64,000 bases of DNA, from positions 59,534,717 through 59,598,716 of the forward strand of contig OZ025241.1 of NCBI GenBank assembly GCA_964019155.1, written 5' to 3'. This stretch comes from Osedax fenrisi. Taxonomy: Eukaryota; Annelida; Polychaeta; Sabellida; Siboglinidae. Numbering within the stretch: the stretch's first letter is position 1; each line of letters opens with the position of its first letter. Made by a program: the position numbers and the translations under genes. Below are positions 1 through 13,298 of the stretch, one piece after another. The notes beneath the pieces were generated by a model, which was not told the origin of the DNA, searched no databases, and saw only the letters and a list, made by a program, of their open reading frames with translations.

Positions 1-36
1 TAATTTAACATCAGATTATTGCAATCAAATAAATTA

Positions 37-335
<299 letters not shown>

Positions 336-339
336 TTAC

Positions 340-600
340 CTTGTCGATGATACGCCTGTGCTTGACTGCCCAGTCGAACTCGTAGTCGGGGTAGCGCGCA
401 TCGCGGTTCAGGAAGCGCGCGTCGAACCGAGAATAGTGCTCGGACGGCTTGAAGTCAACGAAGCCGTCGCCGTCCCGTTCCTCTACCACCAGCGACTCGC
501 TACCGTCAAGGTTGAACTTGGAGGAGGCTCGCTTTAGGGCATCCTCGTAGCCCGTATGCGAGATGGACACGTCACCGGTGCGGGCGTATCGCTTCGACAT
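340..600 (-). CDS. First coding exon of an unrecognised protein, gene continues left
   Basis: This is an 87-codon open segment with clearly higher GC than its surroundings. It begins MSKRYARTGD and ends HRRIIDK, directly before a GT donor (GACAAG|GTAATAG). The exon is exactly 261 bases, so the intron is phase 0. An in-frame TAG lies upstream within the minisatellite, so this ATG is the likely start. The peptide is hydrophilic and rich in Asp, Arg and Tyr, with acidic runs (VVEERDGDG) and a stretch HYSRFDARFLNRDARYPDY. There is no signal peptide or membrane segment. I do not recognise the family. The coding call rests on composition, the open frame and the precise donor; the rest of the gene lies outside the window. 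Confidence 0.7.
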
Positions 601-614
601 CGTGCTCGCTCTGC

Positions 615-734
615 GACGACTTCTATCAGGGGGTGACGACTTCTATCGGGGAGTGGCGATTTCTATCGGGGGGTGGCAACCTCTATCACAGGGTGGCGAC
701 TTCTATCGAGGGGTGACGACTTCTATCGGGGGGT
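615..734. repeat. 20 bp minisatellite, 6 copies, in the 5' flank of the left-edge gene
   Basis: Six head-to-tail units close to GACGACTTCTATCGGGGGGT start at 615, 635, 655, 675, 695 and 715. The array ends 14 bp upstream of the ATG at 600 (minus strand), so it lies in the 5' UTR or core promoter. Units differ by one to five substitutions. Confidence 0.95.
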
Positions 735-744
735 GGGGGGCGTG

Positions 745-3330
745 TCTAGTTACTGACTACGTTATTTAGTTAGTTAAGCTAGATTTCCAAGGCTACAAAA
801 TACAGTAATGATACACTAATGATGCGGAATTAGTATACGACTTATAATATTAAATTTAAAAGTAAGATTAGAGTTCCGCGTACGCCTAGAATAATCTGCG
901 ATCTACATTCGATATATCGATAGTTATAATACGACTGTAGCAATGAATATTATATAAATAATTTGTGAATTTTTTTAATTAAGGCCCATATACTATTAAA
1001 TTATATATTATTCAATTGTACTATATAATTCTTGGTTAATAACTTTTTAGATATTTGTTTATACGATATATTAATGATAAATTAATGATATATTTTAAAA
1101 GTTTAATATTTGTAGAAACTAAAGGTATAAAATAATACTACCTGATGGAATAAATATAATATAAAGTATACTAACAAGATACAAGTAACATATAACATTT
1201 AATTAAAATAAATAAAAATTATAATAATCAGGTTTGTATTGTCATATATATGTTAAGATCCTTGCAGTAAATTCCTTTATTTTAGTGGTCAAACAAATTC
1301 AGTTGTAAACATTAAATAGTTTAATTGTTCATGAAATGAATGTTATTATTATAACATATATCAAAATTATTATAACATGGTCTATAGTCTATAGTATACG
1401 GGTAATAAATCTAAGTTATATGATTTATATTATTGTATTTCGATATTTCATTATATATAATTATTTATATCTATAAATCTTAAATTCCTCTGAAGAGATT
1501 TGAATACATAATAAAATGTAAGAGGAGATACAATTAGCAGTAAATTAAATATATGTAAAATAAAAATAAAAAATAATTATTATAATATATTAATAGTATA
1601 TTAATATAATAATAATTATAATTAATATAATAATATTATTATTAAAATAATATTAATTAATAATGTAGTACTATAATCATTATTAATTCATAATTATACT
1701 AAATATAATATAAATTTGTATATCTAAATATATATGTAACTACTACTAGTATATAAACTATAATAATTAGATAACTGCTATTATAAAATATAAATAAATA
1801 CTATAATAATAAGTATACCAAAAATAATTATTATCATATACTATTGGCAAAGATTTTGCGAAGCAAAGATATAACACTCCCTATGCATGCAACGTAGTTT
1901 AGTAATATCCCCTGCCGCTGCTAGCAGTAGTATCGAAATCACTGAAATATATTTAGGTTCGGCTCTGTTTGCATACAACAATGTTTTCATTGCTCTATTA
2001 AATTACATGCAATATAAATTAGCTTTTACTTACTAAATATATACTTATAGCATTTAAAACATACATATCATATTTGTTTGTTATATATTAGTAATGAACA
2101 CTTAGTTTTCATCATATAAATAGTAATTTAATGTATATTATTTAACATTTTAAAAGTGTATAGTTAAATACGAATTTACATTATAAACAACACCTAGTTC
2201 CTAAAAGTAACCCGGTATAGTTGGCACTGGGGTATTTTGTATACAAATTCTAATTACACGATTCCGCGTAAGTGTTATATATTTCCTTAGAAAAATCTTT
2301 TCTATTAGTATAATATATTATAACGGACGTGTTGTTAATGTAAATAAGCGCGAAAAAGGACGAGTTTAGTTTGTATAGGTTCACTTTTGGATGTAATGTA
2401 GCTAAGAAAACAAAACAGAATATAACTAAACCAAATACCCTCACATATTAATTAAAAAAATATATATATACATTCTCAAACCGTCAGTCCACGGGAGTCG
2501 CGAATACACAGAAATTAATATATATATATCCAATAAAGGACTTATGTCATTTCTATAATATGTACATTTTATAACCTAATTCAAATTAGAATTTTATGAA
2601 CAACTTAAATTCAATACAACGAATAAACTCCCGCCTCAAGTTTTTATTTTTTTAAATTATTACGCGATAGATTTGAACCGTCACCGATCGGACAGTGTCC
2701 CACGGACACCATATTAAATATGATATTTATTAAAATTAAATTTAAATAATTTAACTACTACTAATAGATAAACTATAAATAGGTCTACGGTTTACAACAA
2801 GCTTATTATTAAATAAACATCATATTTTTATAAAATATATCACTTACTTAGATTATGATACAAATTATTATATATAATATATATTAATTTTAAATTAAAT
2901 TATATAAATATGTATTTTTTTTAATTTTAAATTAATTTTATTTAAAAAAAAATATAATATATTAGATATATATTCATGTAATGTAATTATTAATTAATAT
3001 GAATATTATATTTATAATATATGATGCCATTTCTATATACTAACATTAATTTTATTTTAGATATTCTAATAAATAATCAAGTTAAATAAATAGGTATAAT
3101 ATTTTAAATTATTTAAAAATAAATGTTTATCATAGACACAAGAGTTACAAAGAACTTTGAGAATTTCAAATTTAAGAAACCAAATCTAGGTAATATACAA
3201 ATCTGTGATATTATATCACTATAAAGATTTATCTCTGCAATAGTTACTTTTTGCGCTGATAACTCATGGGAGTAGCAGTATTCTTGCATACATTTCACAA
3301 TGCTATAGACAAGGCAGTGACACAATAAAA
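745..3330. other. AT-rich intergenic DNA, no gene seen
   Basis: Very AT-rich with many stops in all frames. The short ORF at 2250-2444 (minus) has no recognisable content. The only GC-richer island is 2660-2710, which carries a pol III B-box-like word GGTTCAAATC on the minus strand (2670-2679), perhaps a tRNA-derived relic. Confidence 0.7.
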
Positions 3331-3341
3331 TAAGTGAGACT

Positions 3342-3437
3342 GAATTTATCTGATTTCTATTGTAAGTTATCGATTATTTTATTAGAATATATTCTCATAA
3401 AATAATCGATAACTTACAATAGAAATCAGATAAATTC
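3342..3437. repeat. Near-perfect 96 bp palindrome (foldback)
   Basis: Arms 3342-3381 and 3398-3437 are perfect 40 bp inverted complements. The 16 bp between them contains a further palindrome, AGAATATATTCT. No target-site duplication is evident, so whether it is a MITE, a foldback insertion or a local inverted duplication is open. Confidence 0.95.
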
Positions 3438-3669
3438 AAGAGTACTCTTCTGCTCGAGTACCACCTATAACTATTACATATATGTATATACTTCATATAT
3501 GATATGACATTAGTAAGTGAAGGTATCAAATACGCCCTAGAGATAGGTATTACCTAGGTAGAATAACAAGTAAAACGAGTGAAATCAAATCTACAGATCA
3601 AGTGCTACAGCACCAGTCAACAGTTTGAAATCAAAGCTACAGATGGATCATATCTGTAGCTTTGAAAAT

Positions 3670-4125
3670 CTTGAAAATCAGAAAAACGTTTGCTTGGAGA
3701 ACCTGTCTTCAAATGCGAAATATCGGGAAATTAACTCTTAGTAGTAAACAAAAAAAACAGGCTTATGTACTCCATAGTTTAATCGGTTCTGCTATACGGA
3801 TGTGATATTTGGACGCTCACAAAACACTACTCATATAACTATATTGCTCATACACTCAAATACTACGAATGATACTAAATTGGTATCAGAAATTCATAAA
3901 AAGGTATACCTCTTTGGAAAAATGAAGTAGGGTGTGTATAACGAAGTATATAATGAAGTATACTTTATGGGTATAGTAATTATCTACAGAAATCAGACGT
4001 CGACGCCTAAAATTTGCCTAATATTGTTTCGGATCTATAGAACTATAGTTATTGGGAAAATACTAATGGATATAGAAGACGAGGGAGGCCACCTGCATGT
4101 TATATCAGGACTATTTAGCGCTTAT
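3670..4125 (+). pseudogene. 3' fragment of an endonuclease/RT-type LINE
   Basis: Broken frames show the C-terminal signature of RTE/BovB-like LINE proteins: LLYGCDIWTLTKH at about 3786-3824, then, after frameshifts, GYRRRGRPPACYIRT at about 4066-4110. These match the family pattern of a YGxEIWTL block followed by an RRRGRP block. Stops and frame changes show it is dead. It is separate from the larger element starting near 5.2 kb. Confidence 0.7.
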
Positions 4126-5214
4126 ACAGTTATACCGACTAGCGAGATGATGAACTTTGATATTTGGATATATTTCATTGTTCGGGAAACAATAATCTCG
4201 ATATAAACAAGTAAACTAATATATATATAAAGATAAATAGATGATTATTTAGACACTAATATAACAAAAAGAGTTCTCATATGTATTTTAGCAAAAATTA
4301 TAATAAATAAATAAGCGATAAAATAATATGTAAGTAGAACAACATAGGATTGTTAGATTAATTAGATTAATAAACGTTAACAAAATAAAATAATATAAAA
4401 TAAAAATATACGAATATTAAAAATACCAATAATCCAATATTTGACTTTGCTTTTGAAACGTTCTATGGATATATACGCTTTAACTCTCGAGGTAGACTAT
4501 TCTATAGTGCATATGTCTAATGCCGAAAAGATATTTTGCCATATATAGACAGTCCGAACTTGTGGTATCGAAGTATTTTTCTGGAATAAGATATATTTTC
4601 TCGATTCAATCAAGTATGTCAGCAAATCTTTTAAATATTTAGGTGATTTAAGGTATATTCATTTATAAAAAATCATAATAATTTTATATATTGATCGCTG
4701 TTTAGAAGATAACCATTTTATAACATATAATTTATCTGAAGTGCAAGTATGATCAGATACTTTTATGCGAAATAGTAAGCTGATGACCGTATAACTCTAT
4801 TTATGAAATTGTAGAATATAAAGGAATTCCTCGGACTTAAGTTCGTGATATAAAGCAGTGTAGTACTCAATTTGTGATGTTGGTGAATATTAACTCCCAT
4901 CCACTGGTTCCACAGGTTGAGGATAGGGGAATGGCCACTATATATAGTGGTTAACTGTTAATAACCAATAAGTGCAGGACAACATACAGGTTGAGTTTTG
5001 GCAAGGCATTGTAACCGTCAGCCACCCCAGTAGGGTTACGTGAAGACATTGTAAGCAGGATATTGGATTTCGCAAGGCATTTAAATTATCATAGGTACTT
5101 TATTTTGGCGAGGTAATTAAACTTTATTATATAATAATGAGTACTAGTAAGCGGCTGCTTATTCATTTATGGAGTGGCGCCCGCACGTTTTAATTAGCTT
5201 AAAAAAAACTTACA

Positions 5215-8200
5215 ATGAAATTGCAACAAACCAGCACCAGGGTTAAAGCCCCTGCCTTTATATTGTCCAATGTACACGACAATTCATTTCAAATAAGTCA
5301 TAATGACGGTCTACCTCCAAACCCGAAAGGAAGGGGTAGACTTAATATCGAAGACAAAAAGATGAAACTGATCAGCTGCAGGCAGTATATAAATATAGCC
5401 AGAATAAATGTAACAACATTGAGAAAGTACTCTAAGCGACAAGAAATATCCGAGTTATTAAATAAGCACAATATACGTACAATTGGTGTAATAGATAATA
5501 AATTGGTACATACAGATGAAACACGATATGAAAGATGGAGAACAGACAATAATAACCACATCAGCATGGAGGAATAGTAATAATGCATCCTTAGGAGGAA
5601 TTGGTATTATATTGAATAATAAGACATTAGCATAATTATTTGGGATAATAAAATGGAACGAACGTATAATGATAAAAAACTTTGATAGACATCCTAAAAA
5701 CTACAATAATAATACATTACGCACCGTGTGAAGGTAGTATACTACCTTATAAGGAAGCAGAAGTCCATTACGAACAATTAACTAACGCAACCGTTTCAAT
5801 TCCAAATCATAATTTCCTTATTATTATTAGTGACTTCAATGCACACTTCGGTAAAACATCCACAAACCAATATACTTTCCAGGAATTAACAAATTATAAC
5901 GGAGAGATTGCTGCACACTTTGCAGAAGAATCTAATCTTATTACAGCAAACACTACTTTTAGAAAGATACAAGGTAAATATGGACATATATGTCAGATAG
6001 CAATGGGTGAAATCTCAGATAGACTTTAATATGATACGTCGTAAATGGAGAAATATTAAATAACTGTGAAACATACAGTAGTTTCAGTAGCATCGGATCA
6101 GACCTTCGTATACTTACGGCTAAGATAAAACTAAGTCTACGTATTTCTAAGAAGAAAACTCCAATACCTATATATAATTGGTCCGTGCTGAAAAACAAGG
6201 ATATAGCCCTGGAATACGGTGACACGGTTACAAGAAGATACAGAGAACTAAATAATCTTAGTGAGAATACTGATCATTTATAATTTATGAACACTTCATC
6301 ATTGCTAACCAAGAATCCATACATAACTACTACCAAAGAAACCTAATCTGTTATAAATACACTCCAACACAGTACTATCATTGATTCACGTAAAGAAGTA
6401 AATTAAGCTTTTAAGAGACATATTGAAATAAACATACCGAAAGTCAAATATTATTACAAGTTGCAAAATTGAATCTGCAATATGCATATGATACAATAGA
6501 AACTGATCAACTTAATACTGCTGTACAAGATATAGAGGACGCAAATAATCTAGCAAAACATGCAAAATGCTGGACATTTATAGATGCCATAACTGGAAGA
6601 AAGAATAATAAAAGGTATTATTAAATCTACTAACAATGATGAAAGAGTTGAGAAATGGTATGAACACTTCAACAATTTGCTCTGAACAGAACAATACCCT
6701 GAAAATAAATAATTTATACCAGATACCATTATCACACAAAACGAGCTAAATATCCCAGAAACTGAATTCACATCTTCTGAATATCTGATAGTAAATAATA
6801 AATTAATAGATGAAAAGGCAGCTGGTATATCCAGATAATATAGCTCTTGAAGCATTACAATATTGTAAATTTGATGACATAATTCTGAAATATGCAAATG
6901 AAGTCCTGATGAACCATGACAAACATAAACTATGGTCAACATGTCATATAATACCTGTTCCAAAATCAGGTAATCTAAATGATGTAAATAATTATTATAA
7001 GTATATTAAATGTATATAAGTATTTCACTATCAACAATTTCACAGAAAATTACAAATAAACTTATTCTTATTCGTATTCAACCATTTATAAATCCTATTC
7101 TAAGGAATAGTTAGAATGGTTTTAGGCCAGGAAGATATACGACAACTCATATACTTGCATTGAGAAGATTAATTGAAGAAGTGAAAGCTGACAATTTATC
7201 AACAATAATCATATTCATCGATTTCAGAAAGGCTTTTGACAGTATCAACCGATATAGAATGCTCAAAATTCTATATGCCTATGGAATTCCACAATCAATA
7301 ATATCCGCAATATCGATATTCCACGAAAACACACATCCTAGAGTATTAACACCAGATGGCGAGACTGACTCTTTTAACATTATAGCGTTGTATTACAAGG
7401 TGATACATTAGCACCATTCCTTTTTGTAATCGTACTCGATTGTGCTATGAGAACTGATTTAAAAGGAAAAGAAGAACCCGTTGTTATGCTAACTAAAAGA
7501 CTAAGCAGACGAAATCCATCTGTAACAATCACATATTTAAGCAATGCAGATGACATTGCCATTATTACGAATCAAATCGAGCAAGCACAGGAATTTCTCA
7601 CAAGTGTTGAATTCGAAACAAAGAAAATTGGACTGAAGCTAAACTCAAATAAAAAAAATGATGGTGTTCAATCATCCCATACCAGGTTCAATATAATCGC
7701 AAAAACAAAATAAAGCTTTAAAAGATGTCGACAACTTTAAATATATAGGCTCATGGATGGCAAGCTCGGATCAAGATTCCTATATAAGAAAAGCAATGGC
7801 ATGTCGGGCTTGTCATAAAATTAAAAGGCTCTGGAACTCTATACTTGATAACAATTTAAAGATCAGGATTTTCAAGGTAACCATGGTTATGCATAGAGAC
7901 AATCCTTTTATACGGAAGTGAAATCTGGACTATCGATAAAAAGTTACGAAGAAAAATAGACGGTTGCCACACTAAGTTACTGAGAAAGGTGTTAAATGGC
8001 GTGATAAGATATCAAATAAAATACTTTATAACGTAATGCCTTTAATCACTGATGTTATTGCTAGTCGGCGAATGAGAATTGCTGGTCACTGCTTACGCCA
8101 CAATGATGAAATGGCTCATAACCTAATCTTATGGGAACCAAAGTTTGGCACGAGAAATCGCGGAAGACAAAAGTATTATTTCATATACAATCTAAAGGAA

Positions 8201-8320
8201 GACACCGATCTAAAGGTTATTGATGAGATCTGGAAAGTAATGAGCGACAGGGGTAGATTGCAAGGCGAAGTCGAACGAAAATTCGCCAAAAGTAAATTAA
8301 GTAAATTAAGTACTCAATAA
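5215..8320 (+). pseudogene. Non-LTR retrotransposon (endonuclease + reverse transcriptase), RTE/BovB-like, decayed
   Basis: One element of about 3.1 kb in the right domain order but cut into several frames. 5215-5577: N-terminus and start of the AP-like endonuclease (INVTTLRKYSKRQEISELL). About 5540-5640: TTSAWRNSNNASLGGIGI in another frame. 5682-6029: TTIIIHYAPCEGS and IIISDFNAHFG, corresponding to the GDFNA block. 6545-7019: linker. 7160-7411: RT block FIDFRKAFDSI and PDGETDSFN. 7390-7450: LQGDTLAPFLFVIVLD. 7447-7713: NADDIAII, where the Tyr or Phe of the catalytic box is Asn. 7885-7990: LLYGSEIWTID. 8036-8320: RRMRIAGHCLRH, GRQKYYFIYNLKEDT. Several frameshifts and stops make it inactive. 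The length fits RTE-type single-ORF elements; the clade name is from memory. Confidence 0.9.
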
Positions 8321-8646
8321 GAAACAGGACTATTTATTTAATTAGGAGCTTACAAATATTACCAGGTAAAAAATTCTAATTGTTTTTATTTTGTGTAAAT
8401 AGAAAAATGGAAATCGACATATACCTACTTGAGATCGGATCGATAAAACGTAGCTTACCAAAACAAATAAAAGAAAGATTTTTAACAGAATTTGTTGACG
8501 AAATAATGTGTACATCAACAATTACTGGAGGAAAAAGGAAGTGACACATGAACAAATAATAATTGAGGTTTTAGACATATTTAACATATATTATTTTATA
8601 AAAACCAATTATTTAAGTATTTAAATAATTCAACAAAGAATAATTA

Positions 8647-9105
8647 TCAGAAGGAAGAGAAAATATGTAAATGCAGCTCGATATAAATTTGTAAATCATC
8701 CGCATAAAGATAATAATTAATATCAGTAGACTGGTGACAAATTTCAATAAAGGGGAACAGATAAATTGAGAATAATATAAGACCAAATACTGAACCTTGT
8801 GGTATACCATGTATAAGTAAATTTTTTGATGAATATACATTGTTAATTTTTATAGTAAAATATCTGTTTTTAAGATACACTATATTAAAACAATAACAGA
8901 TAACCTAATCATTTTTATCAGATCTATTAGTAAATCATGCTTAATTATATCAAAAGCTGATGATATATCGATAAGTAACTTTATATTATTAACAGTATAA
9001 TTTGTTATGATCTAAAGTCCATAAAATATCATCAATGAGATAAATTAAAGCAGTTTCTGTACTGTGAAATTTTCTAAAAGCACACTTTTTGGGATCTAGA
9101 ATATT
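8647..9105 (-). pseudogene. CR1/Jockey-like reverse transcriptase fragment
   Basis: The minus strand reads, with frame breaks, STETALIYLIDDILWTLD (about 9030-9080), LLVLLDISSAF-type and IKHDLL blocks (about 8940-8990), then GIPQGSVFGLILFSIYLF and the intact catalytic box YADDLQIY (8690-8800). This is the CR1/L2/Jockey RT order. The endonuclease and C-terminus are missing. It abuts the 3' end of the RTE-like element in opposite orientation. Confidence 0.85.
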
Positions 9106-9328
9106 AAAATGCAATAAATAATACTGGTCTGCATTTTAATTTTTTTGTTTGTTATCAAGGGTTTCTTAACTAATTATAAACTACTTTTTGACACCTAATT
9201 CAAATCTGAAAACCATTTTGCTCAATCAGCTCTATTTTTTTGTATTCAACTTTTAATTTTTGTAACAAATATTTCAAATAAATTATCAAGAAAAATATGT
9301 TTAGGTGATAAACATAATTTATTAGGAA

Positions 9329-9548
9329 TATAAAATAATAATAATAAGTATTAATATTATAGAATACTATTTAAATACTTATATTAATGACTGTTTGGTA
9401 GATTTTATATTGTGTTTTGCATTAATATCATTTTTCTATATATATAAAATAATAATAATAAGTATTAATATTATAGAATACTATTTAAATACTTATATTA
9501 ATGACTGTTTGGTAGATTTTATATTGTCTTTTGCATTAATATCATTTC
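9329..9548. repeat. Tandem duplication, 114 bp period
   Basis: 9329-9442 is repeated from 9443 with a single obvious substitution (TGTGTTTTGC versus TGTCTTTTGC). The unit includes the C-terminal codons and stop of the minus-strand pseudogene at 9515-10770. The duplication is therefore recent compared with that gene's decay. Confidence 0.93.
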
Positions 9549-10770
9549 TTTTTAAATACCAACAGTAGTCCGAAAGCATATTTACATCCCATTTTCCTTG
9601 ATATCTATCTTCCATTATAGTAATATCCTGGAGAAAGTGCTCTCCTTAAGGACATTGGTTCTTCGCTAAAATCACCACAATTTCTTGGAAAATAATCAAG
9701 ATCGGATCTTAAAAAATACATCTTAATTAACATTTTATACCATAGTATTTCCATACAATCCATTAAGTCTACCAAATTTCCATAATCTGCACTGCGATGT
9801 TGTATAATAGATTTAAATGTAATCCATATTCGGAGTGTTAGGACATTCATTGAGTTATCGAAGTTATTATAGTGTATTAATTCTGTTATTTGTGGACCAT
9901 TTAATATGCCTGCTGTGATCTTGGCTTCACTTATTTTTGGGAATTTTCTTCTCAGGAATTGCATGGTAGATCCATTTCTATCAAGAGCTTTAATACAATT
10001 TTTCATAATCCCTAGATTAATGTGTAATGGAGGAAGTAGTATTCTATTGGGATTATAAAGAGAATTCTGTATTAGGTGTGAACCAGGATGTAAATTATCA
10101 TGTTCTGGCCATATGCGTCTTGAATAATGTTCTCGGTCAGATCTACTATCCCTTTTGCAGAGTAAACATGGGTATTTGGTATACCCAGATTGCATACCCA
10201 AAAGTATGGCGACGATCTACAAATGTATATATTAAAATAATACAATATTTTAAATAATTATTATAATAAATATTATAATATACTACCTTCAAGTCTCCGA
10301 AAATCATCCAATTGTGATTATAATAATTTAATGAATCAAGAAATACAATCATATTATTGTAATTTTTTGACATACTAATTAAATAAGCTACATGAATTGA
10401 AGAGACTCTATTACCATTATATAATATAACTGCCTTAAGACTTTTATGTGATGAATCGATAAATAATCTCTATAGAGTCAGACTATAGTCTGAATCTGCA
10501 TACGCAATACCCATACCTTCTACTAATCCAATAATATTGTTACAATATACAAGTTCTCCATTGGTAGTAAATACTGCCTAAACACAATGTCACGATACCA
10601 ATACTATGTTGTTTCTTTTGATAACATTTGACGTTCTGCTAATCTAGACCCAAGTAATTGAGCAGATTCTTTGGATAGGCCAATGTCTCTTGTTAAGTCA
10701 TTTAGATCATGTTGATTAAATGGTTCAATATATCTTTTATTTTTATGGGGAATGTATTCCTGTGATAAAT
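9515..10770 (-). pseudogene. Broken gene of an uncharacterised multicopy invertebrate protein family
   Basis: Read on the minus strand: LNDLTRDIGLSKESAQLLGSR (about 10640-10710), a stop after KETT, YWYRDIVFRQYLL, FIDSSHKSLKAVILYNG (about 10400-10460), MSKNYNNMIVFLDSLNYYN ending WMIFGDLK at 10287, a 70 bp GT-AG intron, then ILLGMQSGYTKYPCLLCKRDSR, LLPPLHINLGIMKN, FLRRKFPKI, FLRSDLDYFPRNCGDFSEE. A frameshift near 9640 is followed in another frame by FLQDITIMEDRYQGKWDVNM. From memory this block order belongs to a repetitive, unnamed family (SGYTKYPCFLC ... DYFPENCGDFSEEQGE) found in aphids, Hydra and others, probably mobile-element derived. A C-x2-C pair may bind zinc. Stops and the frameshift make it a pseudogene. 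Confidence 0.8.
10217..10286 (-). other. 70 bp GT-AG intron in the multicopy-family pseudogene
   Basis: On the minus strand GACTTGAAG|GTAGTATA and CATTTGTAG|ATCGTC join GDLK to IVAILLGMQSG in phase 0, as the family alignment requires. The donor reads GTAGT, unlike the GTTAG donors of the GPCR gene. Confidence 0.8.
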
Positions 10771-10827
10771 CATCAGGATATATACACGTGCTTTATATAT
10801 ATTCATACATATAGAATTATATAAATA

Positions 10828-10967
10828 TATATGTTATTGTTATTGTTATTGTTATTTTTTATTTGGTGGAGTCCTTTCATCCCATCCAGAAACTTAGATG
10901 AAGTTTTCACTTATAACCATATATGGCTCTAATGTCCCTTCGAAGCCGCTCTCATATTAAGGCATCC
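10828..10967 (-). mobile_element. tRNA-derived SINE, 3' half only (copy 1)
   Basis: Carries the 3' body and tail of the SINE family also present at 16.7, 22.2, 33.1, 56.1 and 58.6 kb: a (TGTTAT)n tail, then the complement of GGATGGGATGAAAGGACTCC, and AGCCGCTCTCATATTAAGGCATCC. It breaks off at the start of the hAT-like repeat at 10967, so the tRNA-like head is missing. Confidence 0.85.
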
Positions 10968-12195
10968 GATCCGAGACTCTAGCCAAACGAGCCCGAGCCG
11001 AACCGAGACTTTAGCTAAACGAGCCCAAGCCGAGCCGATACTCTAGTCAAACTGTCCCGAGCCGAGATGATGCTTTTTGGAAGTTACATTTTAAACATAA
11101 TTTTGATATATTTATCCATATTTTTATTAATGTTTCCTATTTCATGTGACATAATATTAAGTTCTTAAATAAATATCGAGCTTGTTCCACTCGATAGGTG
11201 CCGCTATACTAAATTATCTGCTGTTGTGTGTCGAATCTTTTGTTGTGTTGCTTTTAATTTGATGTAGATTATGTATTCTCTGTACTCTAAGACTTGAATA
11301 TGGCTTTATTAATTTCGCGAGGTATGTTAGTGTCTTGTGATGATATGTAAAATGTGTAGTTACCAGTAATTTATAAATAATGTGGAAATTAATTGGTAGG
11401 TGTTGTTGTCACATCAGTTCAGTTATACTGATCGTCTATTGATCTTGGTGTTAATTTATATATTACGCGAATGACGATCGAATTATTTTATTTAATATCA
11501 TTAACTGATAAGGAGGTAAATTAATTAAAAGTATGTTACAAATTGTAACTTACAATAGTCCTATAAAGATTTGATTTAGCAATTTACATGTAGTACACCT
11601 AGGTGTAGCTATTACAATTTATATTTATTTTTATAATTCTAATATTATGCAATTGATAGTTGGCTGATTTGAATTTTTGTGTTTAAGAACATATTAATAT
11701 TCTTATCAATTAACACTCCTGGTAGTTATTTATGATACTTATCTGATATATCAGATATATAAACTATAGTTTGTATTGTAATGAAATTATTTTCATTTGA
11801 TATACAAAACAATGATTCAGGTAACTGACACTGAAACTATATTGAACTTATGAAAACTGAGACTAACACTTGAATGATGCCTTTAATAAGCATTAGTTAA
11901 TACCAATGCATTTTATAGAGACTGAGACTGCATCGATGCTTTAAGTAACCCATTCTGAGGCTTAAACGATGCTATTGTTATTTACATTGAGACTGACTCG
12001 ATTCTTTAGGTATTGATACTGAGACTGCATCGATGCTTTGGGTAACCGAGACTGAGACTGCATCGATGCTTAGGGTAACCGAGACTGAGACTGCATCATG
12101 CTTTAGGTGTCCGATACTGAGACTGCATCGATGCTTTGGGTAACCGAGACTGAGACTGCATCATGCTTTAGATTTGAGCATCATTTACATTCCTA
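10967..12195 (+). mobile_element. hAT-like non-autonomous element (family X), left end truncated
   Basis: Begins with repeats of the type GAGACTTTAGCYAAACGAGCCC and ends GCATCATTTACATTCCTA, matching the right terminus of the complete nested copy at 31265-31786. It holds 33 bp tandem repeats near the right end and AT-rich filler in between (11.1-11.8 kb). The left terminal repeat is lost at the junction with the SINE fragment, so no target duplication can be read. Confidence 0.75.
12015..12175. repeat. 33 bp subterminal tandem repeat, 5 copies
   Basis: Units start at 12015, 12048, 12081, 12113 and 12146, each close to GATACTGAGACTGCATCGAT plus GCTTTGGGTAACC. The third and fifth units lack one G of CGATGC. 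Related words occur in the nested element at 31.3 kb. Confidence 0.92.
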
Positions 12196-13298
12196 CTATA
12201 GACCTACTCTATATATGTATATATATATACATATATAGAGACTCTATAATAGTACTATAATGGGTATACTATTATGAATAGTGGGTATGATTAAATTAGT
12301 GTTTAGAATGTAGGAGTAGATAGATAATGAGGTTTCATTTATATTATATTATGATGATAATTTTGTATTTATAGCGGTAATACTATTTATAATCTCGTCA
12401 AATCTTTTGTTTAAATCAATTGATTTAGATGTATGTTATCAGTTTATGGAACATATACATTTACATGTAAATTTAAAGAATGGTTATTTTAATTTATGTA
12501 TGGCATATTTAGATTGTGAGATGTTTGCATAAGCAGTGGGTAGTACATTATATTTATAAATGAATTCGCAGTGGAGATATAATCTATAGATTATTACTGT
12601 ATAGTAAACAGTATATAGTATACAGAGTATACAGTCACCTTTTATACAATTACTAGGCAATTTCCTAGTGGAAATTTCATCACAGGCTCTGCACGACACA
12701 ATATACACTATGATAAGTAATTGTAATATGTTTAAATAGAAATATAATGATTATAATGAATTTAAATTAAAGTATTGAAATGTAAAATTAATGTTAAAAA
12801 GGGGAGTTAATTTCAATTCAGTAAATAATGAATTGGGTTATGTCATTATATTGAAATGAAATCAATAATTCAATGAAATGTTAAATCAATGAATATGTGA
12901 AAAGAAAGACATCAATTGGGTTTACACAAAAAAAATCAATAATTCAATGATTTTATTGTGATTAAAGTTAACTATTAGTATATAACTAAATTATACGTAT
13001 ACGTAACTTAAATTGAAGATGTGGGTAACAGGCTGGTACCCATTGCTTCTTTAAATGGATAGTCTTCTGAAATTGATTATTCAGCCAGATAATAGTATAA
13101 TATTGAAGAAGTTGAAAATACATGTATGTATTTATATTTAAAAGTATGAATATATATAAGGCCATATGTAGCCTATATGGTCCTCGTTATTGGCATATAA
13201 TATTAAAATATAATTATTTTTTTTTCAACTAAAATATCAATTATATTTATAAATAAATTAAACATTTTTAACACAATTTCACTACAATATCATACTAC
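12196..13298. other. AT-rich intergenic DNA, no gene seen
   Basis: Holds a short (TA) palindrome near 12210-12240 and several TCAATAATTCAATGAAAT-like short direct repeats at 12840-12950. No coding signal stands out. Confidence 0.65.
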
